Numbered from the stretch's first letter, positions 20,746 to 31,355 are shown. The stretch is DNA of 64,000 nt from Nymphaea colorata (GCF_008831285.2 NC_045141.1:8607353-8671352), one strand, 5' to 3'. The notes: a model not told the origin generated them from the letters alone. Numbers and translations: made by a program.

Positions 20746-23118
20746 AACAGATCACGCGACGATTGATGGGAATTAAAGTTAAAGTGAATGAAGAAAATAT
20801 AATGAATTGGAGAGAGAAAAGAAGCAGCAATATGAACGTAGCTAGTCTGGAAGAGAAGAAGAATACAGTGTAAGGAATTGACAAAACAGCGTGAAAGGAC
20901 TGAAGCCAATGAGTAATAACTGACAGAATTGAGGGCAGAATTTCTTGAGCCGTGAAGGGCAGAATTTCTTCCGTAACTTGATCACTTCAGCGCTCTACCA
21001 CTTGCAAGAGGATAATGTGGAGGTGGCGGTGATCAAACGGACCCACCTGCTCAATTTGAATTTTATGTGCAGTTTTTTGCCTATTTTCTTCGCATCCTTG
21101 TGAAAATTGCTTATCATCCTCTTCCCTTCAATCTACCGAGAAACTGGGACTGGGGTTATTGGAGATGGGGGCAGTAATAGATGCTCTTGTGCAAACAGCC
21201 ATTTCTACTGCAACCAATTTGTTGAAAGAGACGAAAGACTACATCTTGAATGCCAAAGACGATCTGAAGAAGCTCCAAAGGATCCTGAAAATCTTCCAAA
21301 AGGCCCTTAAAGATGCTGATCAAGTCCCTTTTCAGCAAGGAGTGCGACAGATAACTAGAGTTTGAGCTTCATTATGATGCCGAGGACATCATCGAAGGAT
21401 ATCGAAGCAAAATTGAGGCCAGCAAGAGGGATCAGGTATGGACATGGTGGATAGGCTCAAAACAACTCCAAAAGGGGGTGGTAAGGACCCTGTTCATGGT
21501 GAACATGTAAACCGCAAAGAGGCAACCCATCACATAGGTGTACAACTGCCCACAGGCAGGGAGAATGATAAAAAGGTGTTAGTAGAAATGCTCTCATCGA
21601 ATGACTTTTGTAGTAAGACTGAGAAGGATGGTGCTTCTATTATCCCCATTGTTGGAAAGGGAGGGATCGGTAAAACGACTCTAGCAAACATGGTATTTAA
21701 TGAAATTGAACAACAGTTCGGGAACGCAGGTGGTGGGTTTGTGTTTTGGAAAGGCCAAACCATAAGGATTTGGTGCGGCAGATACTAAGGGAACTGTGCA
21801 AGAGTTCTGGAGAAAACATTGATTGTTCCTTGACTGACTTATGCAAACAATTACTGAACGAGCTCTCAAAGTAAAAAATTTTGTTGGTCCTAGATGATGT
21901 ATGGGAAGTAAAATGGTGGGAGGAAGAGATAGGGGGAACATTGATGGTCGGTGCAATGGGGACAAAAATTTTGATTACCAGTAGAAAGAAATATGTGTCG
22001 GAGGGGATGGGTGCATTTTATATGCATGAATTACAAGAATTTAATTTCCACCAAAGTTGGTACTTGTTTCTTAAGGAGGTTTTAAGAGAAGGCCAAACAG
22101 AAGAAGATTCGATGATGCATAAGATCAAATTTGTTGGAGAGGGAATAGTATAAAGTGTGGTGGGTTGCCACTTGTGACTAAGACGGTGGGGTCCATGATC
22201 CGCACCAAGAAAATGAGTAGGGAGGACTGGAAGTCCGTCGTGGATAGTAAGATATGGGAATGGAAGACTCCTGCAGCCTCATCATCATCCACTGAAATAG
22301 GTGGTGATATTCTTTCTGGTCTCATGCTGAGCTACGATGACTTGCCATATTATTTGAAGTGTTGTTTTGTGTATTGCTCCATTTATCCAAAGGATTATGA
22401 GATTGAAAGGGAGACATTGATCATGCAATGGGTGGCACACGGATTGATTGAGGCTGACATAGATGTTAAAGCCACAACAAACCAATACATTGAAGATTTG
22501 ATAAGGCGGTGTTTGATTGAAGAAATTGATTTGAAGAGCATCAAATTGCATGACATTTTGCATGACCTTGCCTTATATATAGGTGGAAGGGAATATGGCC
22601 ATGCCTCTACTACTGAGCACACCTGCCATCTGTCATTACTTGGTGTACACGATGCAGAGGCACACAAGTCCATTGAATACCTTTCACTTGTGAAATATCT
22701 CGATCTAAGCAATTCTAAATGAGACGGTTGCCCAGTTCAATCTGCAGACTCTGTAACTTGCAAACATTGGATTTAAATTATAGTAAAATTGAAGAGTTGC
22801 CCAAGGAAATGGGTGAACTCTGCAACTTGAGGTTTCTTGGGCTGAAATGGACATGGGAATTGAAATTTATAGCGGAAGGCTTGGGGAAGCTTACCAATTT
22901 TCGGACCTTGCATAGATTTGTGGTATGCGATGACGAAGGGGACACAAAGGGATGCGATATTAGGGAACTAGAAGACTTGAACAAACTACAGGGGGAATTG
23001 TCAATACAAGGGTTGGAGGGGACAAGAAAAGCAATTGATTGTGCAAGAAATACACAATTGCTTAAGAAGAAATATGGCATAATTAGTTTGGAATTCTACT
23101 TTGGAATTACTGGAGGTG

Positions 23119-23190
23119 TTTCAGAACAGAGTGGTACTTCTGAACAGAGTAATGACGAACAGAGTGGTGCTTCTGAACAGAGTGGTGCAC
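23119..23190 (+). repeat. Short in-frame repeat SEQSG in NLR pseudogene 2
   Basis: The phrase GAACAGAGTGGTGC or a close variant occurs four times in about 70 bp, encoding SEQSGT, SEQSND, EQSGA and SEQSGA. The 7.5-9.4 kb paralogue has a single SASEQKG at the same place, so the repeat expanded in this copy only. Confidence 0.8.
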
Positions 23191-23436
23191 TGGAGGCATT
23201 GGAACCTCCACTTGGGCTGGAGTGCTTGGAGATAGGTGATTATAAAGGAAAGATGCCAGTTTGGCATTTGAATACTGAGTATACCAACCTACATTCACTA
23301 AAGCTGGAAAGATGCCATTTATAGGATAAACTAATAAGCATTACCTCGTTGAAAGTACCAAATGTCATCAATTGCCCAGCACTATGTGAAATAGCTAGCA
23401 CGCCTGCCTCTGAGTCGTTGAAGGAGGAATGCTGCA

Positions 23437-23760
23437 GCCTAGAGCAATTACCTCATCACATGCCTGCTCTCAAGTGGTTGGAGGTGGCACTTTGTGACAG
23501 CCTAGAGCAATTGCCTGATCACAGGCCTGCTCTCAAGTTGTTGATGGTGTGGGCATGTGATGGCTTAAAGGCTCTTGTTAACATGCCTGCCTTGGAGGCA
23601 TTGGAGGTGAGTTATTGTGATTGTATAGAACATTTACATGACATGCCTGCTCTGAAGTCATTGATGGTGTGGAGATGTGATAGGCTGAAGACTCTAGCTG
23701 ACATGCCTGCCTTGGAGTCGTTGGAGGTAGAATTTTGTGACAGCCTAGAGTAATTACGTC
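23437..23760 (+). repeat. Tandem LRR-coding repeats, ~69-72 bp
   Basis: Successive units of 23-24 codons follow M-P-A-L-(K/E)-x-L-x-V-x-x-C-D-x-L-(E/K)-x-L. Alternate units resemble one another more (MVW-x-CD-x-LK-x-L versus EV-x-x-CD-x-LE-x-L), suggesting that pairs were duplicated. Confidence 0.75.
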
Positions 23761-24344
23761 CTGACATGCCTCCTCTCAAGTCATAGAAAGTGTATGGACC
23801 TAATAGCTTGAAGGCTCTTGTTAACGTTCCTTTACTTGAGGAGTTGATGGTGGAAGGTTTGCTCAACTGGGAAGGGTGGTCAGCAGATGTATTAGGGGAA
23901 ACAACATTGACTTCTATGCCAAGGTTAAGAGAGGCAAATTTTATGAATTGTCAAGGGATGCAGACAGAAGGCTTGCTTGATGCTCTATTGGAGCTGGCGC
24001 GGCATGAAGGTGAAGTGACTCACCTCCAACGTCTGTCAGTGTGTTGTTGCCTAAGTGCAAGATTGGGATGAAAATTCCTTGAGCAACTGCCTAACCTCAT
24101 TGAGTTAAGGTTGGATCCAGACTCAGCAGTACTACTTCCATCACCATTGCCATAGGAGGTATCAACATTTCTACCCTCCCTCAAGTCTCTGTCTTTGAGT
24201 GACACGAATGTTGATGAGGTCAAATTGGGAAGGGTGCCCCAGTGCTTGTGGGGTCTCTCCCAACTGGAGACATTGTACCTCAACAAAGGGGAACTGCATC
24301 CCCTTTGTTGGTGTTGGCAATTGCCCACACTAGCAATAATGTAG

Positions 24345-24863
24345 CTCTGCCACTGGGTCACAGTAGCTAAGTTTTCACTATGGTCAACATGCTATGCATC
24401 CCCATTTTTGGCTGCTGTAAATATCATTTGTTTGTTAATACAAGTCTAGAGCCTAACACCCACCATCTTCCATAGGAAACCTGAGCTGCTAATTACCCTA
24501 TATCTAGAGATGTCAGCATATCCAATTCGAATGTGATCTGCAGACATCCCTACTATTTCCACATAAATTGTCCAACTCAACTCAAAGATCAGAAGACAAA
24601 GATGCAGCCCCTGAGAAATGAATTAGCATGGGATTTGCAATTGGAAGGAATGCAATAGGCAAGCTTAGCATCGCAAAGAGGTGCTGATAGATTCTTTCTT
24701 AAGCATATCAATGCCCAAAAAGAGCAGTGAATAAGCCAGATGTGGGCTTGTATGAGCAGCTGCCGGCAGGGTCAACAGCTTTTCAATGAGGAGTGGACTT
24801 GGATTGTGGATCTTGCCATAGGAGCTGCCACATAGGTTTGCTTGTCATATGCCATCAGCCATA
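24345..24863. other. Intergenic DNA downstream of NLR pseudogene 2
   Basis: No gene seen. It contains the 44-bp TA-flanked element listed separately. Confidence 0.5.
24507..24550. mobile_element. 44-bp deletion derivative of the GGGATGTC TIR family
   Basis: Begins GAGATGTCAGCATATCC and ends GCAGACATCCC, with TA on both sides (24,505-24,506 and 24,551-24,552). The interior keeps the AATTCGAAT word of the longer copies. Confidence 0.5.
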
Positions 24864-25309
24864 GGGATGTCAATGGATCAGATTCGAATAAAATATACTC
24901 TTAACCATATGTAGCTTCTTTTTCAAATACTCACGTGTTCATATTTGAATTCTGATTTGAACATGAATGAATAAAGTTCATATCTAAGTCTGAAATTCAA
25001 TTTTGCAATCTGAATATGATCTGAATCCAACTTTGCATTCACTTCTTAATCTGAATTTTGAACCAAATCTAGCTGACTTTCAATATATAAGAGTATTAGA
25101 TGTATGATATTTGTTTAAAACTAAATCTGATCTGAATTTGAATCTGATCAAATATTTACATATATCTGAATCCAAATCCAATAGAATGTCATTTCTTAAA
25201 TCCAAAGCTGATCTGATTTTTCCATTGGACATTATATTTTTTTTCTATAACTGGTTTTTCAGAATGGTTTGGTTCGATATCTGATTCAAATCGAATATAT
25301 TGACATCCT
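24864..25309. mobile_element. TA-flanked MITE, 446 bp, TIR GGGATGTCAAT
   Basis: The left end is GGGATGTCAATGGATC and the right end, read inward, is AGGATGTCAATATATTCG. TA lies outside both ends, as expected for a TA target duplication. The interior is rich in ATCTGAATCC and AAATCTGATCTG words and non-coding. The TA duplication fits Tc1/mariner (Stowaway-like) insertion, though the ends are not the Stowaway consensus. Confidence 0.65.
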
Positions 25310-26037
25310 TACTTAACCAGAAATGCCTATCTCCGCCACTGGAAATGGGAGTCAAAGACGCACCATGATATGCACGTGATACTACTACTTGATTCTAACT
25401 AAAGTGGCCACAGGTATTGGCAGATGATCTATGTTTCAAATCTAGGAAATGATGAGATCATTCAACCTTCTTTGACGCACATTTCAGTTCCTTTGTTTCC
25501 AAAGTCTAGAGAAGTAGCACCCATAAGAATGGAACTAAGAATGTACTGTCAGCGCGCCCCTCAAGCCAAGTAGCTATGCTATGGCATGTCAATTCCAAAT
25601 AGTTGACTACAATATATTACAAGATAACAGTAATTTAAGTTTGAAGTAATACTTGACGAACAATATACTAGGCAAAGTAGACCACGTAATTGAATAGTTT
25701 TGATGCGTGTGATTCCACAAACATCAACATAAGTCATTCATGCATCTCATTCATTCAGCATCATTCATCAAATATCATGTCTTGGACGTGTCAATGGATT
25801 GAAACTCACAAGATCTCGAGAGGTAGATCGGCCTATTGCCTTCTTTATTGCTTATATGAGATGTATCATTTCTACCAATCTGCAAATTTGTTCATTTGGA
25901 AGTTCTACACTGTCATGCCTCATTTCTTTCAGCACCTATTATTTAAATGAGATGAAGAAGCTATTTAATTGGAATGGATACAGCCTTGTCCATATCATTG
26001 AATAAAAGTAATGCCATTGTGTTTGTCATTCAAAGAG
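25310..26037. other. Intergenic DNA, no gene seen
   Basis: AT-rich. Two overlapping frames of 68-86 codons (25,690-26,005) have no recognisable domain. Confidence 0.45.
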
Positions 26038-26202
26038 CAGTGGTGGAGTCAAAAAAATTAGCTGGAGGGACCCTTCTTTAAAAACATTTATATCTTTAGG
26101 GGTTATAAAAGAAAAAAAAATATTAAATTTGCTAATGTAAAAAATAAAGAAATTTTAAAGAGCTGGTCTGAGCAGCTTAGCCCACATGTGACTAAGCCAC
26201 TG
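26038..26202. mobile_element. hAT-type MITE, 165 bp, with 8-bp target duplication
   Basis: Ends are CAGTGGTGGAGTC on the left and, read inward from the right, CAGTGGCTTAGTC. Flanks are TCAAAGAG (26,030-26,037) and CCAAAGAG (26,203-26,210), 7 of 8 matching. The interior is A-rich and non-coding. A different family from the MITE at 14.7 kb. Confidence 0.75.
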
Positions 26203-26248
26203 CCAAAGAGGGTCAAAACGACAACATAGTGGCGAGGGAAGAGACACA

Positions 26249-26441
26249 TTCAGTCATGTACTTCGTCTTCGAAACTTCTCTTGCTACATTGTCATACTAG
26301 CATGTAAGATTCAATCATGTATTCAGTTTTCAAAACTTGTCTTGGTAGTTTTTTCATACTAGTGTCAAGGGAAGAGAAATATTCAATCATGTACTTCATT
26401 TTTTAAACCTCTCTTGGTACTTTCTCATATTAATATGCAGC
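26249..26441. repeat. Degenerate tandem repeat, ~62-71 bp, three units
   Basis: Units start at 26,249, 26,310 and 26,382 with TTCA(G/A)TCATGTA, followed by TTTTC.AAACTTCTCTTG and TTTCATACTA-like words. No function evident. Confidence 0.7.
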
Positions 26442-26499
26442 CAGAATGCAAAGTTTTATAGGAATAATCCGACTGCCCACCAATTTGATGGAAAAACCA

Positions 26500-26925
26500 T
26501 ACGGCAAGGCAATGCTATGACATACCCAAGCTTTTGCTACATGGCCGGAATCGAGCTTGCTTCAAGATGATATATGGTATCTAGATTCTAGGGCAACACA
26601 TCACATGGCAGCAGATATTGGCAATGCTATCACCAACAAAAATTAATGTAAAGTTGATCTCACACTGTTTGGTAAGCTCACATTGTTTTCCCTTCATATT
26701 CAAAAATTTGATCTCAAAGATGCTTTACATGTTAATGTGCACTAAGAAAAATATGTTGTTTATGTTGCCAAACTTACACATGATAATCACCATTTTTTTG
26801 ACTTTTGTCCTCACAAATTTATGGTTTAGGATCATTAGAAATGAAAAGTTTTAGTCCAAGGCACCAACGAGAAAAATTTATACAAGCAAAATGCTTCAAT
26901 GTTTGCGCATAAACAGTTCAAACAA
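26500..26925 (+). pseudogene. Ty1/copia relic: end of gag, protease and pre-integrase region
   Basis: The plus strand reads ATWPESSLLQDDIWYLDSRATHHM, split here as ATWPESSLLQ and WYLDSRATHHM (26,570-26,607). This is the copia protease entry W-Y-L-D-S-G-A-T-x-H with the active-site Gly changed to Arg. It continues with SLHIQKFDLKDALHV, VAKLTHDNHHFFDFCPHKF and VLVQGTNEKNLY, the standard stretch before the integrase zinc finger. Frames shift at least twice and stops are present. In autonomous elements this polyprotein makes the particle and processes itself; this copy cannot. Confidence 0.8.
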
Positions 26926-27839
26926 GAAAGCCTTTATGAAAATTTTGCCTGCACTTGTGACCTTCATTTTTTTCAATTTAAGAATCATTAGATTTAAAGT
27001 CAAAGCATGTGGTTTTATATTGAATATGAAAATTATAAAGGATATATATGTTATGGCTCCTCACTCTTGCAATACATGCATTTCTCAACATACTGTTTTC
27101 TATGAAGAAAACCGTTTGCAGTTTTTAAATGCTATTAATTAATTAAAAAACTAACTGTAATTTAAACTAAACCAAATAATCCAAGCCCCATTTCCAATGC
27201 AATTCAAGAGACATTCAAAATATAACTTGCCCAAAATGAAACTATGTCTATCTTCATCAACCCATAGCTTGGTCAAGAATATATCATGAATCACCTATTT
27301 GTACATGAAGCCCCATGTCCCATCAACCAACCAAGAGAAGAAGAAAGGAAAGGAAATCATGAAGTGGAACTGGAGTTTAGACCCATCTAGTGAAAGACGT
27401 ACAATAATAGAACTAATTAATTTGAACTCACCATATGATTAACCAATCTATGGATGAAACAAGAGCATTAAATGCTTATTTTCCATCCAAATATAGTCTT
27501 CCTTTGTGTCTCCTTAGTGAAGTCAATACAAGTTAAGTTGAACTCAGAGTTCATCTCAAAGCAAAATGTAATCCTAAAAGCACTCAAGCTACGGAAGAAG
27601 AGTTGGGGTCTTTTTATACAAATCAATTGTGGGCTCGTCCCAGCCAACAGCTCACATAATAATGTTAGATGTGGATGGATATTTACATTAATAGGAAGGA
27701 ACTCTAATGGCTCAATTGCTTAGTATAAGTCTCGCCACTTTGCAGAAGGTATAATCCATAAGAAGGGACATACTAATATGAAACTTATAGTCCTATTGTT
27801 AACCAAACTACAAAACCATTGATCTCAACCATGCCTATC
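26926..27839. other. Unassigned DNA between copia pieces
   Basis: This is where integrase would be expected. I could not recognise its HHCC or DD35E motifs. It is probably decayed integrase or unrelated insertion. Confidence 0.3.
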
Positions 27840-28190
27840 TCGATGGGTAGATCTTTACATGAATTAGGTGTCAATACTTTCTCACAACAGATACTAAAGT
27901 AAAAGGTGGTTCATGATGCAACCAACATGGTTTTAAGATTAATGGGTTCCAATCATGTTTATCGCCTCAATAAAGCATTGTCTAAGTCAAAAAAAGGCTA
28001 ACAAGGCATGTCCTTGCTCATCACACTTGGGGTTCATGAGTCACAGTTAGATATGTCCATAAAATCCTCATTGATGATTTGTGTAGAAGACATCATAGTC
28101 ACTAGAAATTACATGGTTGAGGCAGAAAAAAATCATAGTCACTAAAAGTAACAAACTAATTGTGGCAAGTTCCCTGTAAAATATATAAAA
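27840..28190 (+). pseudogene. Ty1/copia relic: reverse transcriptase fragment
   Basis: One frame reads GRSLHELGVNTFSQQILK, a stop, then NHVYRLNKAL (27,951-27,980; normally followed by YGLKQAPRAW, absent here), LLITLGVHESQLDMSI and ICVEDIIVTRN (28,077-28,109). The last is the YVDD catalytic box with the first Asp changed to Glu. The piece between NKAL and LLITLG is deleted. It is in line with the gag-protease piece upstream, so both may come from one insertion. No LTR was found. Confidence 0.8.
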
Positions 28191-28215
28191 TGACAACTTA
28201 TTGCAAATCAAATAC

Positions 28216-28235
28216 TATATATGTATGTATATATT

Positions 28236-28266
<31 letters not shown>
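28216..28266. repeat. (TA)n / (TATG)n microsatellite
   Basis: TATATGTATG words flank a run of about 20 bp of TA. Confidence 0.9.
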
Positions 28267-28269
28267 AGT

Positions 28270-28350
28270 GAATGGGCTCTTATAGGTAGCATAGCAGGTT
28301 AGACTGGCAGTATAGCAAAGGGCCGATTGTCAACTCGATTCTCATGAGTG
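28270..28350 (+). mobile_element. Possible tRNA-derived SINE head
   Basis: A box-A-like TAGCATAGCAGGTTAGACTG (28,287-28,306) is followed by a box-B-like CAACTCGATTCTC (28,331-28,343) at tRNA-like spacing. Box B deviates from GGTTCGANTCC. Body and tail are not defined. Confidence 0.3.
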
Positions 28351-28589
28351 CTATTCACCTGAACTACAAATGGTGAGTGTGTGATGCTTAGTTGATGGGT
28401 GTCTTGCTTTGAACTTAATTCACAAAGAAGCCCCAAACTGTGGGGCAGGAGGAAAGAGGGAGGGGCTTCCAGCTACACCCCTACAAAACAAAAGCAGAAC
28501 AACAAATCTTAAACATTTAAAACTAGCAAATTGAATAACACAATTATCATTTTTTTTCAAATTGTTGTGTCCTCCCTACCCAGGTACCC

Positions 28590-28985
28590 AAACCTATGCC
28601 TGAATCCATGCCAGCATTAATGCAACTTGGGCTCGGGAAATGTTGGGAGCACATTTGAAAGGGATGTCAACTGTTGTAATATGATAAAGCAAGAACGCTC
28701 GGATGTAGATCCAAATGAGGAAGGAGATTCTATCAATGATTCGATCGAATACAGGAGCCAAGAAAATTGTGATGAAAATCTGTTGTGTTGAAATAATTCC
28801 ATATCTGATCCTATAAATCAAGATATTGATAATTTGTATGAAAGACTTTTCACTTATAAAATGGCCATATCAGATTCATCTAAGAAGTAAACTGTTCGTA
28901 GGTGCGTTATATACAAAGGGAGGGTTTCTTGCCCTTGCTGGTCTGCTGTCAATCAGCCCTTTAGTTCAAACAACCTTAGAAAAAA
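28590..28985 (+). other. Unrecognised plus-strand frame with one stop
   Basis: One frame stays open for about 65 codons (ERSDVDPNEEGDSIND, acidic), hits TGA at about 28,788, then continues through DPINQDIDNLYERLFTYKM. Its acidic, Asn/Asp-rich make-up differs from the surrounding low-complexity frames. It may be an exon or transposase relic; I do not recognise the family. Confidence 0.2.
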
Positions 28986-29657
28986 AAGTGGATTTTAACA
29001 TCAAATGAGCTACCGTGATTGCAAAACCAAAAAAGGTCTGAGTTAACATCTTTAACTTCTCTGCTATATATCAATAACCAAAAGTTTCCACTAGAAATTC
29101 CTTGAGCATATGATATTCATGCACTCAGATACTTCGGGAAAGATAAATCAAACTATAATTTCTCTCTCAAACTACTAATGTGGTTGAGAGTTGTGTTCTT
29201 GAACCTACTAATGTGGTGATATCTTAGGCCCCCTTTCTCTCTCTAACTCTTTCTCCCTCTATATGACAAAAGTTTTGTAATAATATTTCTCTCTCTCTAA
29301 GAATAGGAGCAAACTTTTGTAATATTTGCTCTCTCTAGGTGTTGATCAGATAATGAAAAGGCTGTTCCGATAATCAAAAGCCCATGATGGAGGAGTCAGT
29401 GGAGGCGTGGGGGAGGTAGATGAAGGAAATACCAACCTCACTCTTCTCAGTCTTGGACCATTCAGTCCCGTCCTCCCTTTCTCTTTTCTCTGTCTCAGAA
29501 AGGACTAGTTGTTTTGACTTTGGACCGACGCAAGGCAAGAAGTCAGAGAAGATAGAGAGAGAGGAAGGGAGAGGGGAGTGATGATCAAGTGAGGGGAGGC
29601 ATCAGGGGGGCAACGGTCGTCGTCTGCAACAGCAGTACCATGGAAGGCGGCAGGGAG
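28986..29657. other. Intergenic DNA with CT-rich stretches
   Basis: Short CT-rich runs at 29,155-29,340 and 29,460-29,500. The word ACTACTAATGTGGTTGAGAG is partly repeated 40 bp on (29,170 and 29,210). No gene recognised. Confidence 0.4.
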
Positions 29658-29860
29658 GAGTTTTGTTCGTTCATGAAATTTGGGATTCGCACCAATATGA
29701 ATAGCAGTCATGTTGTCGCACTTAAGTTCCATTGGGGAGTGAGTTTCGACCCCCATATCCTTAAGGAGGGACTTAAGCCAAATCAATTCACACGTACATA
29801 TGGCCATGGCTTCGTATTCTGCCTCTGCGCTGGATCGGGCTACTACGGCTTGTTTTTTAC
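29658..29860 (-). pseudogene. Ty1/copia RNase H fragment
   Basis: About 66 codons without a stop on the minus strand: KKQAVVARSSAEAEYEAMA, then CELIWLKSLLKDMG, LKCDNMTAIHIGANP and KFHERTK. This is the copia RNase H, which removes the RNA strand during reverse transcription; the S-x-A-E-A-E-Y and C-D-N-x-x-A motifs are intact. Homology stops sharply after FHERTK, where HIEIDCH is expected. It lies on the opposite strand from the copia pieces at 26.5-28.2 kb, so it is a different insertion. It is in the same orientation as the terpene synthase fragment, about 80 bp downstream of it. Confidence 0.85.
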
Positions 29861-29941
29861 TTCGTCAAGTCTAGATTAAAAACTAATTATTGAGTCAATA
29901 TTTTGGAATTAAAGCATGTTTGTATACTATATATGTATACA

Positions 29942-30501
29942 TGCAGAAACATTATAGCCATGTTGCGTCGGAATTCAAAAGCGAAGTGAAGAAGAGTAGA
30001 GGTCCTCAAATCCTCTACTGCTCGTGCATATGGCATCTAGTGATCGCCTGACCTCACTCTCAAAGTGATAGGCTACACCTAAATGTTCGAGTGAATCGAT
30101 GAGCTCCAACTGAGCCACTTGCTCAGTTCTAGATGTTATAAGTTGTCGGACTTCTCTTCTCAATTCTTCAACTCTGGTCCTTTGTGTTTCGATCTGCTTC
30201 ATTTTCATTTCTTTGAATTAGGATCACATCATAATACCAAAATAAACAAAATAATAGTCAGATCATAGGTACAGAAACTTACAGATGTTGCGCTGGTAAT
30301 GGACTGGATGAAGTCATAGTTCAATGTACTTGGCTGGTATCTGGAAGGTCTCCTTTGAGCAGCAGACCTACCGCAGCCCTCAACCCTTGGCTCCAATCTC
30401 ACAAGGGTGGTGCTCCATGGCTTGAACTCAGCCTTGCTATTAGGAGCAAACTTGGGGGAAATAACGAAAGGAGTAGAAAGGGAAGCAAGAAGAGCAGCCA
30501 T
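29942..30501 (-). pseudogene. Terpene synthase 5' end (exons 1-2), truncated
   Basis: Terpene synthases convert prenyl diphosphates to terpenes; a plastid transit peptide and an RR(x)8W motif mark monoterpene-type enzymes. Exon 1 (30,501-30,283; ATG at 30,501) encodes 73 codons: a Ser/Ala/Pro-rich transit-like leader, then RRPSRYQPSTL and DFIQSI. It ends at a consensus donor GTAAGT (30,282-30,277). Exon 2 starts at about 30,195-30,190 (CAG acceptor, phase 0; weak pyrimidine tract) and reads RVEELRREVRQL, QLELIDSLEHLGVAYHFE, DLYSSSLRF, an in-frame TGA at 29,975-29,977, then QHGYNVSA. A GT at about 29,940 fits the next donor. No catalytic DDxxD part is found downstream. Position 60 is Leu where the Trp of RR(x)8W belongs. 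Confidence 0.85.
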
Positions 30502-30564
30502 TAGGACAGTGTGTGTATTTGTTGTTGAATGCTGAATGCTTTTACTGCCTCTCGGATAACTTAG

Positions 30565-31330
30565 CTCAGGATTGGTTTGCTAGTTCATATAGGGCTGCAT
30601 CCGAGTGTGCATTGCGTGTTATAATGGTTAGAGAATTTTAATTAGGTTCAATCTCTTAAAATATGGTGTTTGCGTAAGCTATAAATGTTTACTGCTTTTT
30701 TCTTTGTATATAAATAGAAAAAATTAAACTATGACACTTGCCCAAGCCATAATTAATTGGTACTTTTATTTTATAGATAGAATGCATTCTTTCTTCAAGT
30801 TTTTGATATGCATTATAATCCGACACTTATTAGCTAATGTTTGCCACTTAAAACCATTTTTATTAAAGACCTGGTTTATTTTTTACAAGTATTTGAGTAA
30901 TTGCACCCCTTCACCTTTAAGTGGTGCAACTTGCCGTTTCAACAAATGCATTCTTTCTTCATGTTTTTGATATGCATTATAATCTGACACTTATTAGCTA
31001 ATGTTCACCACTTAAAACAATTTTTATCAAAGACCATGTTTATTTTTTACACGTATTTGAGTAATTGCACCCCTTCACCTTTAAGTGGTACAACTTGTCG
31101 TTTCAACAATATTATGAACATGGTTTGCTAGCTTATAGAGAGTTGCAACCGAGTGCACATTGCGTGTCTATAAGAGTTAGAGAATTTCAATGAAGAGTAA
31201 CAACTTACATTATGTTGTTTACGTAAGCTAGAGTCGTTTGACACACTTCCTTTGAGCGAAAAATAAAATGCACTAAAAGATGGTGTTTGTGTAAGTTGTA
31301 ATTCTTTGTATAAATGTAGAATGTATTCAT
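30565..31330. repeat. Nested duplication upstream of the terpene synthase
   Basis: An inner tandem pair of 164-bp units (30,781-30,944 and 30,945-31,108) is nearly identical. An outer pair flanks it: the segment from about 30,570 (GGTTTGCTAG, GAGTGTGCATTGCGTGT, GGTGTTTGCGTAAGCT) recurs, more diverged, from about 31,120. The order is therefore A-B-B-A with all copies in the same orientation. The first A copy contains the presumed promoter of the terpene synthase. Confidence 0.85.
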
Positions 31331-31355
31331 TGTTTCAAAGAAAATTTTAATGGGT

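Larger units (their letters stand above)
21165..24344 (+). pseudogene. CNL-type NLR pseudogene 2 (Rx_N - NB-ARC - LRR), multiply broken
   Basis: The start is the ATG at 21,165 (MGAVIDALVQTAIS), as in RGA-like CNLs. The coiled-coil shows YDAEDIIEGY (a form of the EDVID motif, about 21,375-21,400) in a shifted frame. NB-ARC motifs in order: P-loop GKGGIGKTT (21,653-21,679), RNBS-A WVCVL in another frame (~21,737), kinase-2 LLVLDDVW (21,881-21,904), RNBS-B TKILITSR, GLPL (22,162-22,173), RNBS-D CFVYCSIYPKDYEI, and LHD in place of MHD (22,546-22,554). The LRR domain follows from ~22,700. Damage: frameshifts near 21,350, 21,733, 22,150 and 22,720; stops at 21,872, 23,322, 23,752, 23,785 and 24,070; and an apparent loss of the first LRRs between HLSLLG and YLDLS. 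The C-terminal tail seen in copies 1 and 3 is missing. No function expected. Confidence 0.92.

Noticed and set aside
28270-28350. Functional tRNA gene
   Set aside because: Box A and B are imperfect and no acceptor or anticodon stems can be drawn; a SINE head fits better.
30731-30970. 79-codon plus-strand frame upstream of the terpene synthase
   Set aside because: Lies in the 164-bp tandem repeat and has no domain.
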